DNA of 64,000 bases from a virus, in the IMG/VR virus record IMGVR_UViG_3300034019_000586, positions 1-64,000 of that record. One strand, 5' to 3'. This document shows, in pieces, positions 20,331 to 28,671 of this stretch. Made by a program: the position numbers and the translations under genes. The notes beneath the pieces were generated by a model that made no database searches, had not been told where the DNA came from, and worked only from the letters and a program-made list of their open reading frames with translations. How positions within the stretch are numbered: the stretch's first letter is position 1; each line of letters starts with the position of its first letter.

Positions 20331-20825
20331 ATGTCGTTCCTACCCGAACAACCCATGCCGAACCCAATCCCCTACAATATTGACGGGGATAAAATTCTAC
20401 ACCTTAGAACGCCAAAACAGATTTTTAAGTACCTTAAATCACTTAAATACCCAATAGAACCACTTGAAATCTTAATTCATAATCACAGGCGAAAAAAAGA
20501 CCCCGTGACAAGGCAGTTCTTATCGGCAACTCCCGAAGCAATTAAGCAAATGATATTTAGTGCCGCTCCGATTCCGATAGACCAAATTCAAGGTACAAGG
20601 GCAAGTCAAAAACAAAAACAAAAGATTGAGGAAGATGAGGCAAGGAAAGAAAAACAAATTCAGAAAAATCGTAAGCCCATGAGAACGGGTATAAAGTGGG
20701 TAGAGGCTAAAAGGTTGTGGAAGGATAAATTTAACCCCGAATTATTTGAAAACAAGTATCCTACCCTTGATGAATTTGTTACCTTTGCTCACGACAACGA
20801 ACTAAATTTAGTCCCTCGTCAGTAA
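20331..20825 (+). CDS. Hypothetical protein in lysis/tail region
   Basis: A 164-residue basic protein, 18 nt after the endolysin and 8 nt before the tail fibre. It has Lys/Arg-rich helices (SQKQKQKIEEDEARKEKQIQ). No domain is recognised. It may be a fibre assembly or tail accessory protein, judged only from its neighbours. Confidence 0.6.
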   Translation: MSFLPEQPMPNPIPYNIDGDKILHLRTPKQIFKYLKSLKYPIEPLEILIHNHRRKKDPVTRQFLSATPEAIKQMIFSAAPIPIDQIQGTRASQKQKQKIEEDEARKEKQIQKNRKPMRTGIKWVEAKRLWKDKFNPELFENKYPTLDEFVTFAHDNELNLVPRQ

Positions 20826-20833
20826 AAAAAACA

Positions 20834-22876
20834 ATGGCTTCTATTTCGGTAACAAATATTCAGATCGGAAACAATGATACCGTACATTTTTACGACGGCT
20901 CAACCATTATTCAATCCGTTTCTCAAATTGTTCCCAATACGACACCATACATTTTAAGAGATGGACTAAACATTGTTATCATCAACCGAAATCCCGGCAA
21001 TGATGTTCAACTAAAAGACGGTTCACGAGCCAACGATCATCTTGTGTTCAACACGATGTATGTTCTTAATGTTGGTTCAAGGTCATACACGCCCGTAAAT
21101 CAAGCCTTACAAAATGCGGGTGACTTAAATCTACAACGGGCAAGACAAATTTATTCTGAATTAGTTCTAAATGTTTTCAAGGGTTGTTGCGACTGTTCTG
21201 AAAACGGTGAGTGCGCTATTCAGTATCAATATAGTTCTGACCTTGAAACAGGTCAATTCTATACCATAAGCGGTAAATTGCTTATGAGCATGGATAGTTT
21301 TAACGGAACTGATTTTTCGGGGCTACTCAATCAACTTGGAAATAATTCATGGCTTTGGTTCACAAAGGATTCAGACCCTAATTCGTTTTTTATATATGAG
21401 ATAAGCAATTACATTGTAATAAGCGGGCTTGCTGTATGGGATTACGTTTTAATTGATAGCAAGGGCGTTCTTTCCAATAGCGATATACTTTGTTTGGATA
21501 TTAAGCCCGCTATTGGGGGCGGTGGTGGCGGTTCGGGAACAGTTACTTCGGTAGGGTTAACAATGCCAAGTGCTTTTACGGTAACAAATAGTCCTATTAC
21601 ATCAAGTGGAGATATAGCTGTAACGGGTGCAGGATTAACATCTCAATACGTAAGAGGTGATGGCTCATTGGCTAACTTTCCTACATCAATAGGAGGGGGT
21701 GCATCGGTAAATTATTACCTTAATGGCTCTGTTAATCAAGGTGTTTTTGGGGGTAATACTTATTACGAAATGAATAGAGTGCCTGTTATTGGATTAGGCA
21801 CTAACTTTACAATAGCGACCAACGGATATATAGCTCAGTTCATAACAGACGCAAATGATCCTTCTCAACTTAATATACCAGCGGGTAATTGGAATTTTGA
21901 GATGTATTTTCAAGCATCAAGTCCGGGAGGAAGCCCTTCATTTTATGTAGAATTATACAAATGGGATGGTGCAACTTTTACTTTAATAGCATCAAGTTCT
22001 GCTAATCCCGAAGGAATTACTAATGGTACAGCAGTAGATTTATATCTTACTGCATTGAGTGTACCCGCAACTACTTTGGCTCTTACAGATAGATTAGCGG
22101 TAAGGGTGCGTGTAAATAATAGCGGTAGAACAATTACCCTACACACGGAAGACAACAATCTGTGTGAAGTTATAACCACTTTTACAACGGGTTTAACCGC
22201 ATTGAATGGACTTACTGCACAAGTACAGAATTTAGCAGTAGGAACATCGGGAACTGACTTTAATATTAGTTCTGTTACAGCAACGCATACATTTAATTTA
22301 CCAACAGCAAGTGCCGTTAATAGAGGTGCTTTAAGTTCATCTGATTGGACAGATTTTAATAACAAAGCTCCTTTAGCGTCCCCTGCTTTCACGGGCATAC
22401 CGACAGCTCCTACTGCGGCAATAGGAACTAATACAGCACAATTAGCAACTACTCAGTTTGTTCAAGCGGCAATTGCGGGTACAACAAAAATAACGGCATA
22501 CGGAGTAAAAATGCCGGGTGTAGGTCTTACTGCGGGAGCTACAAACTTTACGGATTTTTACGGTAGTTCAGCATATAGCGCGACAGAATCTACAAGGTTT
22601 TGTGTTGCGGGAGTGACAGGAACAATTCAAACTTTTGATATATACATTCAAGGCGCACAACCCGTAACGGGGTCGCTTACGGCTAATGTTCGTGTAAATG
22701 CCGTAACTTCTGGTTCTGCGCTAATAATAGCTGCGGGTTCTGCTGCGGGGGTATATTCTATAAGTGCGCTTGGCGTAGCTATTATTAGAACAGACGTTCT
22801 TAATTACAGGATTCAAAATTCTGCTCTTTCATCTTCGGCAGCAATTGTTTCAATAGCATCAACAATTACCACATAA
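20834..22876 (+). CDS. Tail fibre / receptor-binding protein
   Basis: A 680-residue fibre-like protein. The N-terminal part (about 1-230) contains a Cys cluster, GCCDCSENGEC, which may bind metal or form disulfides. A Gly-rich hinge (IGGGGGGSGTVTSV) near 230 leads to fibre repeat sequence (TSQYVRGDGSLANFP). A beta-sandwich domain lies around 290-450. Then comes the classical repeat LASPAFTGIPTAPTA, followed by TTQFVQAAIA, seen in many phage fibres, and a beta-rich tip (about 560-680). It likely recognises the host surface. Confidence 0.78.
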   Translation: MASISVTNIQIGNNDTVHFYDGSTIIQSVSQIVPNTTPYILRDGLNIVIINRNPGNDVQLKDGSRANDHLVFNTMYVLNVGSRSYTPVNQALQNAGDLNLQRARQIYSELVLNVFKGCCDCSENGECAIQYQYSSDLETGQFYTISGKLLMSMDSFNGTDFSGLLNQLGNNSWLWFTKDSDPNSFFIYEISNYIVISGLAVWDYVLIDSKGVLSNSDILCLDIKPAIGGGGGGSGTVTSVGLTMPSAFTVTNSPITSSGDIAVTGAGLTSQYVRGDGSLANFPTSIGGGASVNYYLNGSVNQGVFGGNTYYEMNRVPVIGLGTNFTIATNGYIAQFITDANDPSQLNIPAGNWNFEMYFQASSPGGSPSFYVELYKWDGATFTLIASSSANPEGITNGTAVDLYLTALSVPATTLALTDRLAVRVRVNNSGRTITLHTEDNNLCEVITTFTTGLTALNGLTAQVQNLAVGTSGTDFNISSVTATHTFNLPTASAVNRGALSSSDWTDFNNKAPLASPAFTGIPTAPTAAIGTNTAQLATTQFVQAAIAGTTKITAYGVKMPGVGLTAGATNFTDFYGSSAYSATESTRFCVAGVTGTIQTFDIYIQGAQPVTGSLTANVRVNAVTSGSALIIAAGSAAGVYSISALGVAIIRTDVLNYRIQNSALSSSAAIVSIASTITT

Positions 22877-22882
22877 AAAAAA

Positions 22883-23176
22883 ATGTACACAATAACATCA
22901 GAAATTGAAGAACAAACGGGTGAAACTATTTTGATTAAAATAGAATCTAATGGCGTTTTTATCATACTAAGTAATTTAATTGCTAACGCATATAGAAACG
23001 AACATTCTGCGATAATTAATTTGATAGAATCAAACAGAGTAAAGCTATTGCGTTTCTGTGATTTACTTGAATCAGACCCTAATACCGCGTTTGTAATATT
23101 CTGCGATGAGAATGATATTTACATTCACGATATTGACGGGGTTAATCCACCTGACGGATTGGTAAACGGAAATTAA
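22883..23176 (+). CDS. Small protein downstream of tail fibre
   Basis: A 97-residue acidic protein starting 6 nt after the fibre stop. It has no recognised domain. A fibre chaperone or tail accessory is possible from position, but nothing in the sequence proves it. Confidence 0.6.
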   Translation: MYTITSEIEEQTGETILIKIESNGVFIILSNLIANAYRNEHSAIINLIESNRVKLLRFCDLLESDPNTAFVIFCDENDIYIHDIDGVNPPDGLVNGN

Positions 23177-23196
23177 ATTAAACACCCTATATAAAA

Positions 23197-23967
23197 ATGA
23201 TTGAAGATTATTCAGACGAAAAAGTAGGTGTATTGCCTGAAAACGTACACCTAAAAGATCATGTGATGGTCGGCCTTGTCAGGTTCGGTCAACGCAGTGC
23301 TTCTGTACCCGTAAGAAAAGGTGACAGAACGATCAGAACAGAGAAAATTAATGTTGCCATTGCTGAGGACTACGGAGCGCAATCCCTTGTTGACGAGGAC
23401 TTGCTTATCCAAAGACAAATCAGATCGGGTATTGACTTTAATTCAATCCCTCACAAGGGCGGTCATATCCTTGACTTCGGTTCGGTTTGGTACTACACCC
23501 GTAAAGCAAAGCCATTTGAATTTCATTCGCTCAATGCTTACTTGTCACGGGAGGGCAACACGATTTACAACAATACCTTTGTTCAGCAGACATTCTACAA
23601 AGACTGGTTTGCGGCAAATCCTGTAAGTCAATGGAGAATGCCTTTCAGTCCTGAATCAGTTTCAAATTTTGCCGTAAGCTGGCAACTCATTGACGCTAAC
23701 GGAGGCAAATGGGAATGTGTCGCACCACAGCTTCAAAAGCCAAATTGGATTCCGCGACTTACTCATTTTTCGATAGCGAACCCAAAATCGGAATCGGTCA
23801 ATATCGTTGAGGGCGCAAATCCGGGTTACGATGAGGCCACTCATTCATTCATTGTTCAGCCGGGTTGCAAGATCAGGCTATTCTTCATTAACTCTCCAAT
23901 GGGACAAAAAGAGTTTTCTGATGAAGTTGAATTTGACTTGGATAGCAATAAAATAAATCTAATCTAA
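23197..23967 (+). CDS. Putative tail-associated structural protein
   Basis: A 256-residue protein, soluble, with mixed beta character and no signal peptide. It closes the fibre gene group. Its 3' end overlaps the 3' end of the convergent HNH endonuclease gene by 4 nt. No family is recognised; a virion or adsorption role is inferred from location. Confidence 0.6.
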   Translation: MIEDYSDEKVGVLPENVHLKDHVMVGLVRFGQRSASVPVRKGDRTIRTEKINVAIAEDYGAQSLVDEDLLIQRQIRSGIDFNSIPHKGGHILDFGSVWYYTRKAKPFEFHSLNAYLSREGNTIYNNTFVQQTFYKDWFAANPVSQWRMPFSPESVSNFAVSWQLIDANGGKWECVAPQLQKPNWIPRLTHFSIANPKSESVNIVEGANPGYDEATHSFIVQPGCKIRLFFINSPMGQKEFSDEVEFDLDSNKINLI

Positions 23968-24458
23968 TCGTTTAAATTATCAGACTTAGGGAGATTGTTG
24001 TGGGTTAGTCCTTGCTCCCTAAGTCTTTTTCTGTATTTTTTTAAGGATTCTGAATTTTTAAGCCTGCTTTCAATTGTCCATTTGGGCTTTTTCCATAAAT
24101 TGTTTTGATGAACATGATTGATGTTTTCTTGTCTTGTACACCACTCTAAATTGTCTTTATGGTTATTGGCCTTATTTGCATCTTTATGATTAACCTCTGG
24201 CTTTCTTTCTGTATTTTCAATGAAGTGCATACAAACAATACGGGAAAGCCTAAAAGAAGTTCCTTTATTGTTTTTTGACAGTTTTACAGCATAGTATCCT
24301 TTTTTACTGATTGATGGCTTTAAGATTGTTTTTGGCTTTTTTATTTTCATTCCGTTTTTACAAAGTACGGTTCGGTCTAAAGCCATTATTCTACCGTGAG
24401 AACTTACCATATAAAGCCCCTCATACCCAACAACGTCTTTCCAAATTTCTTCTTCCAT
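23964..24458 (-). CDS. Free-standing HNH homing endonuclease (NUMOD4-HNH)
   Basis: A 164-residue protein with an N-terminal NUMOD4 motif (EEIWKDVVGYEGLYMVSSHG) and an HNH core around residues 90-115 (EVNHKDANKANNHKDNLEWC). These are typical of phage homing endonucleases that cut a site in related genomes and copy themselves there. It is the only leftward gene in the late block between 0 and 25 kb, so it looks like an insertion between two rightward genes. No intron is evident around it. Confidence 0.85.
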   Translation of the reverse strand: MEEEIWKDVVGYEGLYMVSSHGRIMALDRTVLCKNGMKIKKPKTILKPSISKKGYYAVKLSKNNKGTSFRLSRIVCMHFIENTERKPEVNHKDANKANNHKDNLEWCTRQENINHVHQNNLWKKPKWTIESRLKNSESLKKYRKRLREQGLTHNNLPKSDNLND

Positions 24459-24472
24459 AATAAAAAAAATAA

Positions 24473-24539
24473 CCCCTACGGCAAGTGGCTTGTAGTCGTA
24501 CCAATAAGGAGACTCACTTACTTTCGGGGAAATAATATT
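24473..24539 (-). promoter_or_regulatory. Structured leader / terminator-like hairpin before the HNH gene
   Basis: Read on the minus strand, CCCC...GGGG closes an outer stem and AAGTG...CACTT an inner one. They are followed by TTATTTTTTTT and, directly, the endonuclease start. This could stop incoming leftward transcripts or hide the ribosome site of the homing endonuclease. It has the size of a tRNA but none of the tRNA signatures. Confidence 0.4.
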
Positions 24540-24588
24540 TTTTTAATAAAAGCACAACTACAAGCGGAACAAAAGTAGTAAATTCAAT

Positions 24589-24596
24589 TATCTTTG
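24589..24596 (+). promoter_or_regulatory. Candidate promoter box TATCTTTG
   Basis: Exact TAnnTTTG box 20 nt before the ATG at 24617. It would let this gene be transcribed on its own after the endonuclease insertion. No clear TTTG lies 19-21 nt upstream. Confidence 0.45.
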
Positions 24597-24616
24597 TCAA
24601 ATAAATTTAATTTAAG

Positions 24617-25078
24617 ATGATTACAGCAACACCAAACGGTAAAACGCTTTCTGTTCAGGTTGAACAAGGGGCGACAACATACATTGCAGCAGAAAATCCT
24701 GTATTGGACGGGGTATTTGTTGCTCAAATTCCTGAGAGCAGTATTCGTCAATCGTTTACGGTTACGGACTGTTTAGATGGAACTTCGGCAGACGAATATC
24801 TGAAATACGATGGCGACCACGTTATTTTGACTTCTCGTGTAGTTAATGGTAAAAATGAATTTGAGGGCTTGAAGATTGGCCTAACTAATTCAGAGAGTGG
24901 AGATCGTTTCACAGTAGGCGAATACTTGCCTCATGCCGAATGTATCAAGTTGAGGACGACGAAGGAAAACGGCATTGTGATTACGACTCGTTACTCTGAT
25001 TTAGCGAATGTGTCTAAGTCTGAGGAAACGCGGAGGGCTTATTTCGAGGCTATCCGTAAAGCAGTTATTTTTGAGTAG
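24617..25078 (+). CDS. Hypothetical protein, last rightward gene
   Basis: A 153-residue protein with beta-rich N-terminal and helical C-terminal halves, cut off from the fibre genes by the HNH insertion. It has its own candidate promoter and is followed by a strong terminator, so it may be expressed as a single gene. No family is recognised. Confidence 0.65.
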   Translation: MITATPNGKTLSVQVEQGATTYIAAENPVLDGVFVAQIPESSIRQSFTVTDCLDGTSADEYLKYDGDHVILTSRVVNGKNEFEGLKIGLTNSESGDRFTVGEYLPHAECIKLRTTKENGIVITTRYSDLANVSKSEETRRAYFEAIRKAVIFE

Positions 25079-25120
25079 GATTTTGATTTTTAGAAATAAA
25101 ATGTTTAGTGTGATTAAATG

Positions 25121-25149
25121 AAAAGCCCCTCAAACGTGAGGGGTTTTTT
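25121..25149. terminator. Bidirectional terminator between convergent blocks
   Basis: Stem CCCCTC / GTGAGGGG with a short AAAC loop, preceded by AAAAG and followed by TTTTTT. The A run on one side and T run on the other make it work on both strands. It sits where the rightward late block and the leftward early block meet. Confidence 0.85.
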
Positions 25150-25182
25150 CATCCATATCTAAAAGTATTAATTAATTCACGT

Positions 25183-25569
25183 TCAAAAAGGAAGATCATC
25201 GCTTTCATTTGGAACATTGGTGTTAAAACTCTCGTTGGGCTTCATCGCTGGCCGCTGATTCGTAGTGGCATCTTCTTTCGGCTTACACGTCCATCCCGTC
25301 AATTGAGTGAAGAACTTTCCTTGCCATTCTCTTCCAGTGACTTCGGCTTGAATTTCGACTTCCTGGCCGATTGTTGCTGCGTCGATTTCCCCGATTCTTT
25401 GGTTGCTGAACTGAATCTGGATAAGGTGTGTTTTCGACCTCCCGTTTGTCCATGATTCAAAGACGGATATTACTATGTCTTTGGCCGAGAAGTTGTCGGT
25501 GACTTGTTTTGTTTCGGACAGTTGGTGAACTTTGCCGATGATGGTTACTTTTCTGTTTGTGTTTGACAT
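25183..25569 (-). CDS. DUF3127-type single-stranded DNA-binding protein
   Basis: A 128-residue OB-fold-like protein with the DUF3127 pattern (IGKVHQLSETKQV, IQFSNQRIGEI, EWQGKFFTQLTGW) and an acidic SSB-type tail ending DDLPF. That tail normally docks partner replication and repair enzymes. It is the last gene of the leftward replication/recombination block, 13 nt after the NinG-like gene. A diverged paralogue lies at 51270-51668 on the other strand. Confidence 0.82.
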   Translation of the reverse strand: MSNTNRKVTIIGKVHQLSETKQVTDNFSAKDIVISVFESWTNGRSKTHLIQIQFSNQRIGEIDAATIGQEVEIQAEVTGREWQGKFFTQLTGWTCKPKEDATTNQRPAMKPNESFNTNVPNESDDLPF

Positions 25570-25581
25570 TTGATTTATTCA

Positions 25582-26205
25582 TTAAGTGTAAATACCTATT
25601 CTTTCTTGATATTCTTTCCGTAGTTCAATTCTTTCTTGCGTGGTGAATGTTTTCCCCGCCGCTGTTAATTCCTTCGCTATTTGCCTCGCTATTACAATCT
25701 TCTCCTTTAATTCAGGAATTGACAATTTGATAAATGGATACTGCCTGACAATGCCCTCGTTTATGTTCAGCCAAAATCCAAATCCGAACAGTTCTTTTAA
25801 TCCTTTGTCGTACCCCGACCTATTGGAAGATTGATACCCATTGCAATGTTCGTCTTGTAGCCAGATATTGAACAGGTGATAACGCAGTGAATTATTTGAG
25901 CCGACTGAATGGTAGTGACCTGCATTCTTTTTCTTTGGAGGTTTCTGACACGAAATGCAGTTGTGCCCCGCATCAATTAATCTTACAATAGTATTAATTT
26001 CAGTCTGCAATAAATTCTCATAATCACCATGCGTTCTATGCTTTTCTCTAACTTCCTTCTTCCATGAATTAAAGCTATCACGTTCAACTTTCTTAATTAA
26101 TTTAGGGTTGTCTTTCGCGTACTGAATAGCACAAACAGCACTACAACACGACTGCATCGGGTATCTTGCTTCAAACGGTATTTTACAGTTTTTACACTTG
26201 GGCAT
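25582..26205 (-). CDS. ninG: NinG-type recombination endonuclease
   Basis: A 207-residue protein with an N-terminal zinc-finger pattern (CKNCKIPFEARYPMQSCCSAVC in two pairs). A second Cys/His cluster includes NCISCQKPPKKKNAGHYHS and LQDEHCNGYQSS, which matches lambda NinG (Rap). NinG proteins bind or cut branched DNA and help phage recombination. It lies beside an SSB in a block that also encodes an annealing protein and exonuclease. Confidence 0.85.
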   Translation of the reverse strand: MPKCKNCKIPFEARYPMQSCCSAVCAIQYAKDNPKLIKKVERDSFNSWKKEVREKHRTHGDYENLLQTEINTIVRLIDAGHNCISCQKPPKKKNAGHYHSVGSNNSLRYHLFNIWLQDEHCNGYQSSNRSGYDKGLKELFGFGFWLNINEGIVRQYPFIKLSIPELKEKIVIARQIAKELTAAGKTFTTQERIELRKEYQERIGIYT

Positions 26206-26248
26206 TTAATTAATGTTTTGATTCATGGTGTTTCATTTTATCTATAAA

Positions 26249-27061
26249 TTAATCAGTACAAAAACCTGCTTGACAACCTGATCCTGTGCCAAAGAAAAAA
26301 TCTTGCTGTAATCCAATTTTCTTGATGTTGTCGTATGACATTTCTTTTTTGAATGTGCGCTTCATTTTGCGTTCCATTTCTGCAAACCATCGCATCTTTT
26401 GTGGCTCGTCTTCCCAATTCTTTCTAAGTTGCTGATACGGTTTCCAAAAACAGCCTACGCAATTACTATCAGGAGGGAATATAAGCCCTATTGAATTAGC
26501 CCATTTCTTAACTTCAAAATGTGTCTTTTTTGATTCAATAAGCGGAAATCGCCCTATCCTCCAATTAAAGTCTTGCCATTTGTTGTTTCCGTTTTCGTGC
26601 TTTCCAACTTTTATCTTGATGTCTGTTTTGAATCGGTCTGCGCGTTCCTTTTCATCGTATCTAAACCCGACTTGCATACATATTTTTTCACCAATGTTTT
26701 TATGCCACCATTCCGCAATTGGAAACATTTTTAATTCAGTTGTACAAAATCGCTGCATCAAGTTTGGAAGTGCTTTTCTTTTTTTAATAAGGGTTTCAAA
26801 CGTATCGCCCGTCACCCAAATTATTTCTTTCCCAATCAACTGTTCCAAATCACGCATGACGTAAAGCGTTTTATCACTTTCGGCAGTTGCGATAAAGTCC
26901 ATCCCTATCTTATCGCTTGCGTACTTTACAATACTTTCGTCTTTAGGCTTGCAGTAATCCGCTTCAATTCTAACCAATGCAAAAATATTGTAGTCCACAG
27001 GGTGATGAGCAGCCATGTAGGAAGACGTTTTACCGCCAGATAATGAATTTACTGTAATCAT
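26249..27061 (-). CDS. ATP-pyrophosphatase (PAPS reductase-like) protein
   Basis: A 270-residue protein with the N-type ATP-PPi loop SGGKTSSYMA at residues 8-17. It has further Cys motifs, CVGCFW near 205 and GSGCQAGFCTD at the C-terminus. The family includes PAPS reductases and DndC/thiolation enzymes that activate a substrate with ATP. The Cys pairs may hold a metal cluster. Its start overlaps the end of the next upstream gene by 4 nt. Nucleotide or nucleic-acid sulfur modification is possible; true sulfate assimilation is less likely in a phage. Confidence 0.75.
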   Translation of the reverse strand: MITVNSLSGGKTSSYMAAHHPVDYNIFALVRIEADYCKPKDESIVKYASDKIGMDFIATAESDKTLYVMRDLEQLIGKEIIWVTGDTFETLIKKRKALPNLMQRFCTTELKMFPIAEWWHKNIGEKICMQVGFRYDEKERADRFKTDIKIKVGKHENGNNKWQDFNWRIGRFPLIESKKTHFEVKKWANSIGLIFPPDSNCVGCFWKPYQQLRKNWEDEPQKMRWFAEMERKMKRTFKKEMSYDNIKKIGLQQDFFFGTGSGCQAGFCTD

Positions 27062-27459
27062 AGCGCAAATGATTTTAGGTAGCTAACACCACTTTCTAAA
27101 TCTTCAAAAACAATATCGGATACCTGAGTTATGAATGACAAGTATGCGTCTTTAATCGTTTCGTGGTTGGGTTCTAAAACAGTTATGACTGTTTTTCCCA
27201 ATCCTTTTGCATAACCCGCCTCGCAACACAAACCAATGCAACTTGTATTTGTTCTTTCGACGTACACAAAAACAATATCGCACTGCTTAATGAAATGCAA
27301 ATCCCATTTTCCGTATTCATTTACATTCATCACAATTCGTTCCCCGTTCTTAAATTCTTTATCTTTTGGGTTTATCCATTGGAAATTATCAGAACTCTTT
27401 TTCACTTCACTTGCCCAGTCGCTTTTAAAGCCGCCCGCTAAGTACACTTTTTGTTTCAT
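27058..27459 (-). CDS. Nucleoside 2-deoxyribosyltransferase-like protein
   Basis: A 133-residue protein with the small Rossmann-like fold of the family: MKQKVYLAGGF at the start, CDIVFVYVERTNTSCIGLCC in the middle, and then EAGYAKGLGK, where the Glu is the usual catalytic nucleophile. Such enzymes swap or hydrolyse bases on deoxynucleosides. Its stop overlaps the start of the ATP-pyrophosphatase, so the two are probably co-translated. A role in nucleotide salvage or base modification is inferred. Confidence 0.72.
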   Translation of the reverse strand: MKQKVYLAGGFKSDWASEVKKSSDNFQWINPKDKEFKNGERIVMNVNEYGKWDLHFIKQCDIVFVYVERTNTSCIGLCCEAGYAKGLGKTVITVLEPNHETIKDAYLSFITQVSDIVFEDLESGVSYLKSFAL

Positions 27460-27470
27460 GGTGTTTCATT

Positions 27471-27578
27471 TTATCTCGGCAGATCAGATTCAAGTTCTTC
27501 TTTCCATGCTTGCATTGCTTCTGTGAAAGTACCGTCAGTATTTGCTTCGAGGTACTTCATTATTGTTGTTTCTTCCAT
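27471..27578 (-). CDS. Small protein (35 aa)
   Basis: Reading MEETTIMKYLEANTDGTFTE and onward to LESDLPR, it fills the gap between two neighbours with 5 to 11 nt spacing. It is acidic and probably one helix. No function is suggested. Support is the tight packing and coding-like composition. Confidence 0.5.
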   Translation of the reverse strand: MEETTIMKYLEANTDGTFTEAMQAWKEELESDLPR

Positions 27579-27583
27579 CTGAA

Positions 27584-27769
27584 TTAAAAGTTATTGGTTG
27601 GTATGAATTGACTTGATTTAGTCCAGTGTTTTTGCCCGTCAGCAAGTACACAAACCTTGTCTTTATGCCATGACATAATTTGGTATATGTGTCCTTTTTT
27701 GAGCATTGGGTCGTGGTCTGAGTTGCAGATAGCGTGACCATACGCGGGTGTGTCGGAGGGTGTTATCAT
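27584..27769 (-). CDS. Small hypothetical protein (61 aa)
   Basis: The C-terminal part (KKGHIYQIMSWHKDKVCVLA) reads like a genuine small beta-rich phage protein. I prefer this frame to the overlapping one because it packs tightly between its neighbours and has no low-complexity content. No family is recognised. Confidence 0.55.
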   Translation of the reverse strand: MITPSDTPAYGHAICNSDHDPMLKKGHIYQIMSWHKDKVCVLADGQKHWTKSSQFIPTNNF

Positions 27770-27774
27770 CTTGT

Positions 27775-28113
27775 TTATGTGTTTTGTTTCTCAATAGTTA
27801 TCTCACCTGACTTGATTCCCTTAATCACTTCAATCGACATTAGCAACTCAGCCGTCGAAGATGAACCAAGAAGGGTAAATAGTTCTTCAAATATATTCAA
27901 AACTTCTGAATTTACTGCCTCACCACCCTCAACATTCCATAAAGTCGCAATATTCTTCCCGTGCTTCTTTACAATTAATTCAGACAGCCTATTTGATAGC
28001 ATCCTGACATCGTGCAATGGCGTTTTGGATTCAGTTAATTCATCTATGCTGAAAACCGTCATTTGAAGCAATGCGTAGGTCTTAAACAGTCTTATTTTTT
28101 CTTCGTGGGTCAT
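27775..28113 (-). CDS. Hypothetical protein
   Basis: A 112-residue, largely helical protein with no recognised motif. It belongs to the leftward operon and starts 1 nt after the stop of the small gene upstream. Confidence 0.65.
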   Translation of the reverse strand: MTHEEKIRLFKTYALLQMTVFSIDELTESKTPLHDVRMLSNRLSELIVKKHGKNIATLWNVEGGEAVNSEVLNIFEELFTLLGSSSTAELLMSIEVIKGIKSGEITIEKQNT

Positions 28114-28114
28114 A

Positions 28115-28285
28115 TTAAACTTTATAGATATTGTTTCCTGTCAATTCATAGAGTTGATTCATAACTTCCCTTGTCCTTCCGTTGTCTTCAATAGTTGGTT
28201 TAAGCGATCTTCTCCCGTTGAGCGCAATTAGTTCTTCTAAAAGTTGTGATTTTAGTTGTTTTTGTTCTGAATTAAGTTCGGTCAT
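28115..28285 (-). CDS. Small hypothetical protein (56 aa)
   Basis: Begins MTELNSEQKQLKSQLLEELI and ends ELTGNNIYKV, mostly helical. Its ATG overlaps the stop of the preceding gene (ATGA), which supports translation. Function unknown. Confidence 0.6.
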   Translation of the reverse strand: MTELNSEQKQLKSQLLEELIALNGRRSLKPTIEDNGRTREVMNQLYELTGNNIYKV

Positions 28286-28671
28286 AAGTAAAACAATGAT
28301 TTAACGTGCGATATGCAATTTGTAAAATGAGTAGAGCAACAATTTGTTTTATACCTCGTGTCGCTATATCCTTCTGATGAGAAATAATCCCATTGAAACC
28401 TTTTAGCCATATCTGTTATCTGTTTTAATTCCTGAGCAACGGAATACTGTTCTAAAAAATCAGAAACCAAAAGTTCCTCAAAAACGCAATTCATGGAAAA
28501 CTTAATTAATTCACAAAAAACTATGTTTTCCCCATCTGACTTGTAGCATATCTGAATCCGCTTGCCATCTTGCTTGCGAATACAGTCGGAAACAATAAAT
28601 CCTTTTTTAATGGCTAACGATGCCTTAATTGAAAATCCGACAAAGGCCGTTGGTATCTCAGAATATGTCAT
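28282..28671 (-). CDS. Hypothetical protein
   Basis: A 129-residue protein overlapping the 3' end of the DnaB gene by 14 nt and coupled to the next small gene by an ATGA overlap. The C-terminal part is Cys/His rich (TNCCSTHFTNCISHVKS), which may bind metal. No family is recognised. A replication-accessory role is possible from position only. Confidence 0.62.
   Translation of the reverse strand: MTYSEIPTAFVGFSIKASLAIKKGFIVSDCIRKQDGKRIQICYKSDGENIVFCELIKFSMNCVFEELLVSDFLEQYSVAQELKQITDMAKRFQWDYFSSEGYSDTRYKTNCCSTHFTNCISHVKSLFYL

Noticed and set aside
24473-24539. tRNA-sized folded region
   Set aside because: No acceptor stem of seven pairs, no GGTTCRANYCC T-loop and no anticodon arm. It is better read as a hairpin with a U-run before the HNH gene.
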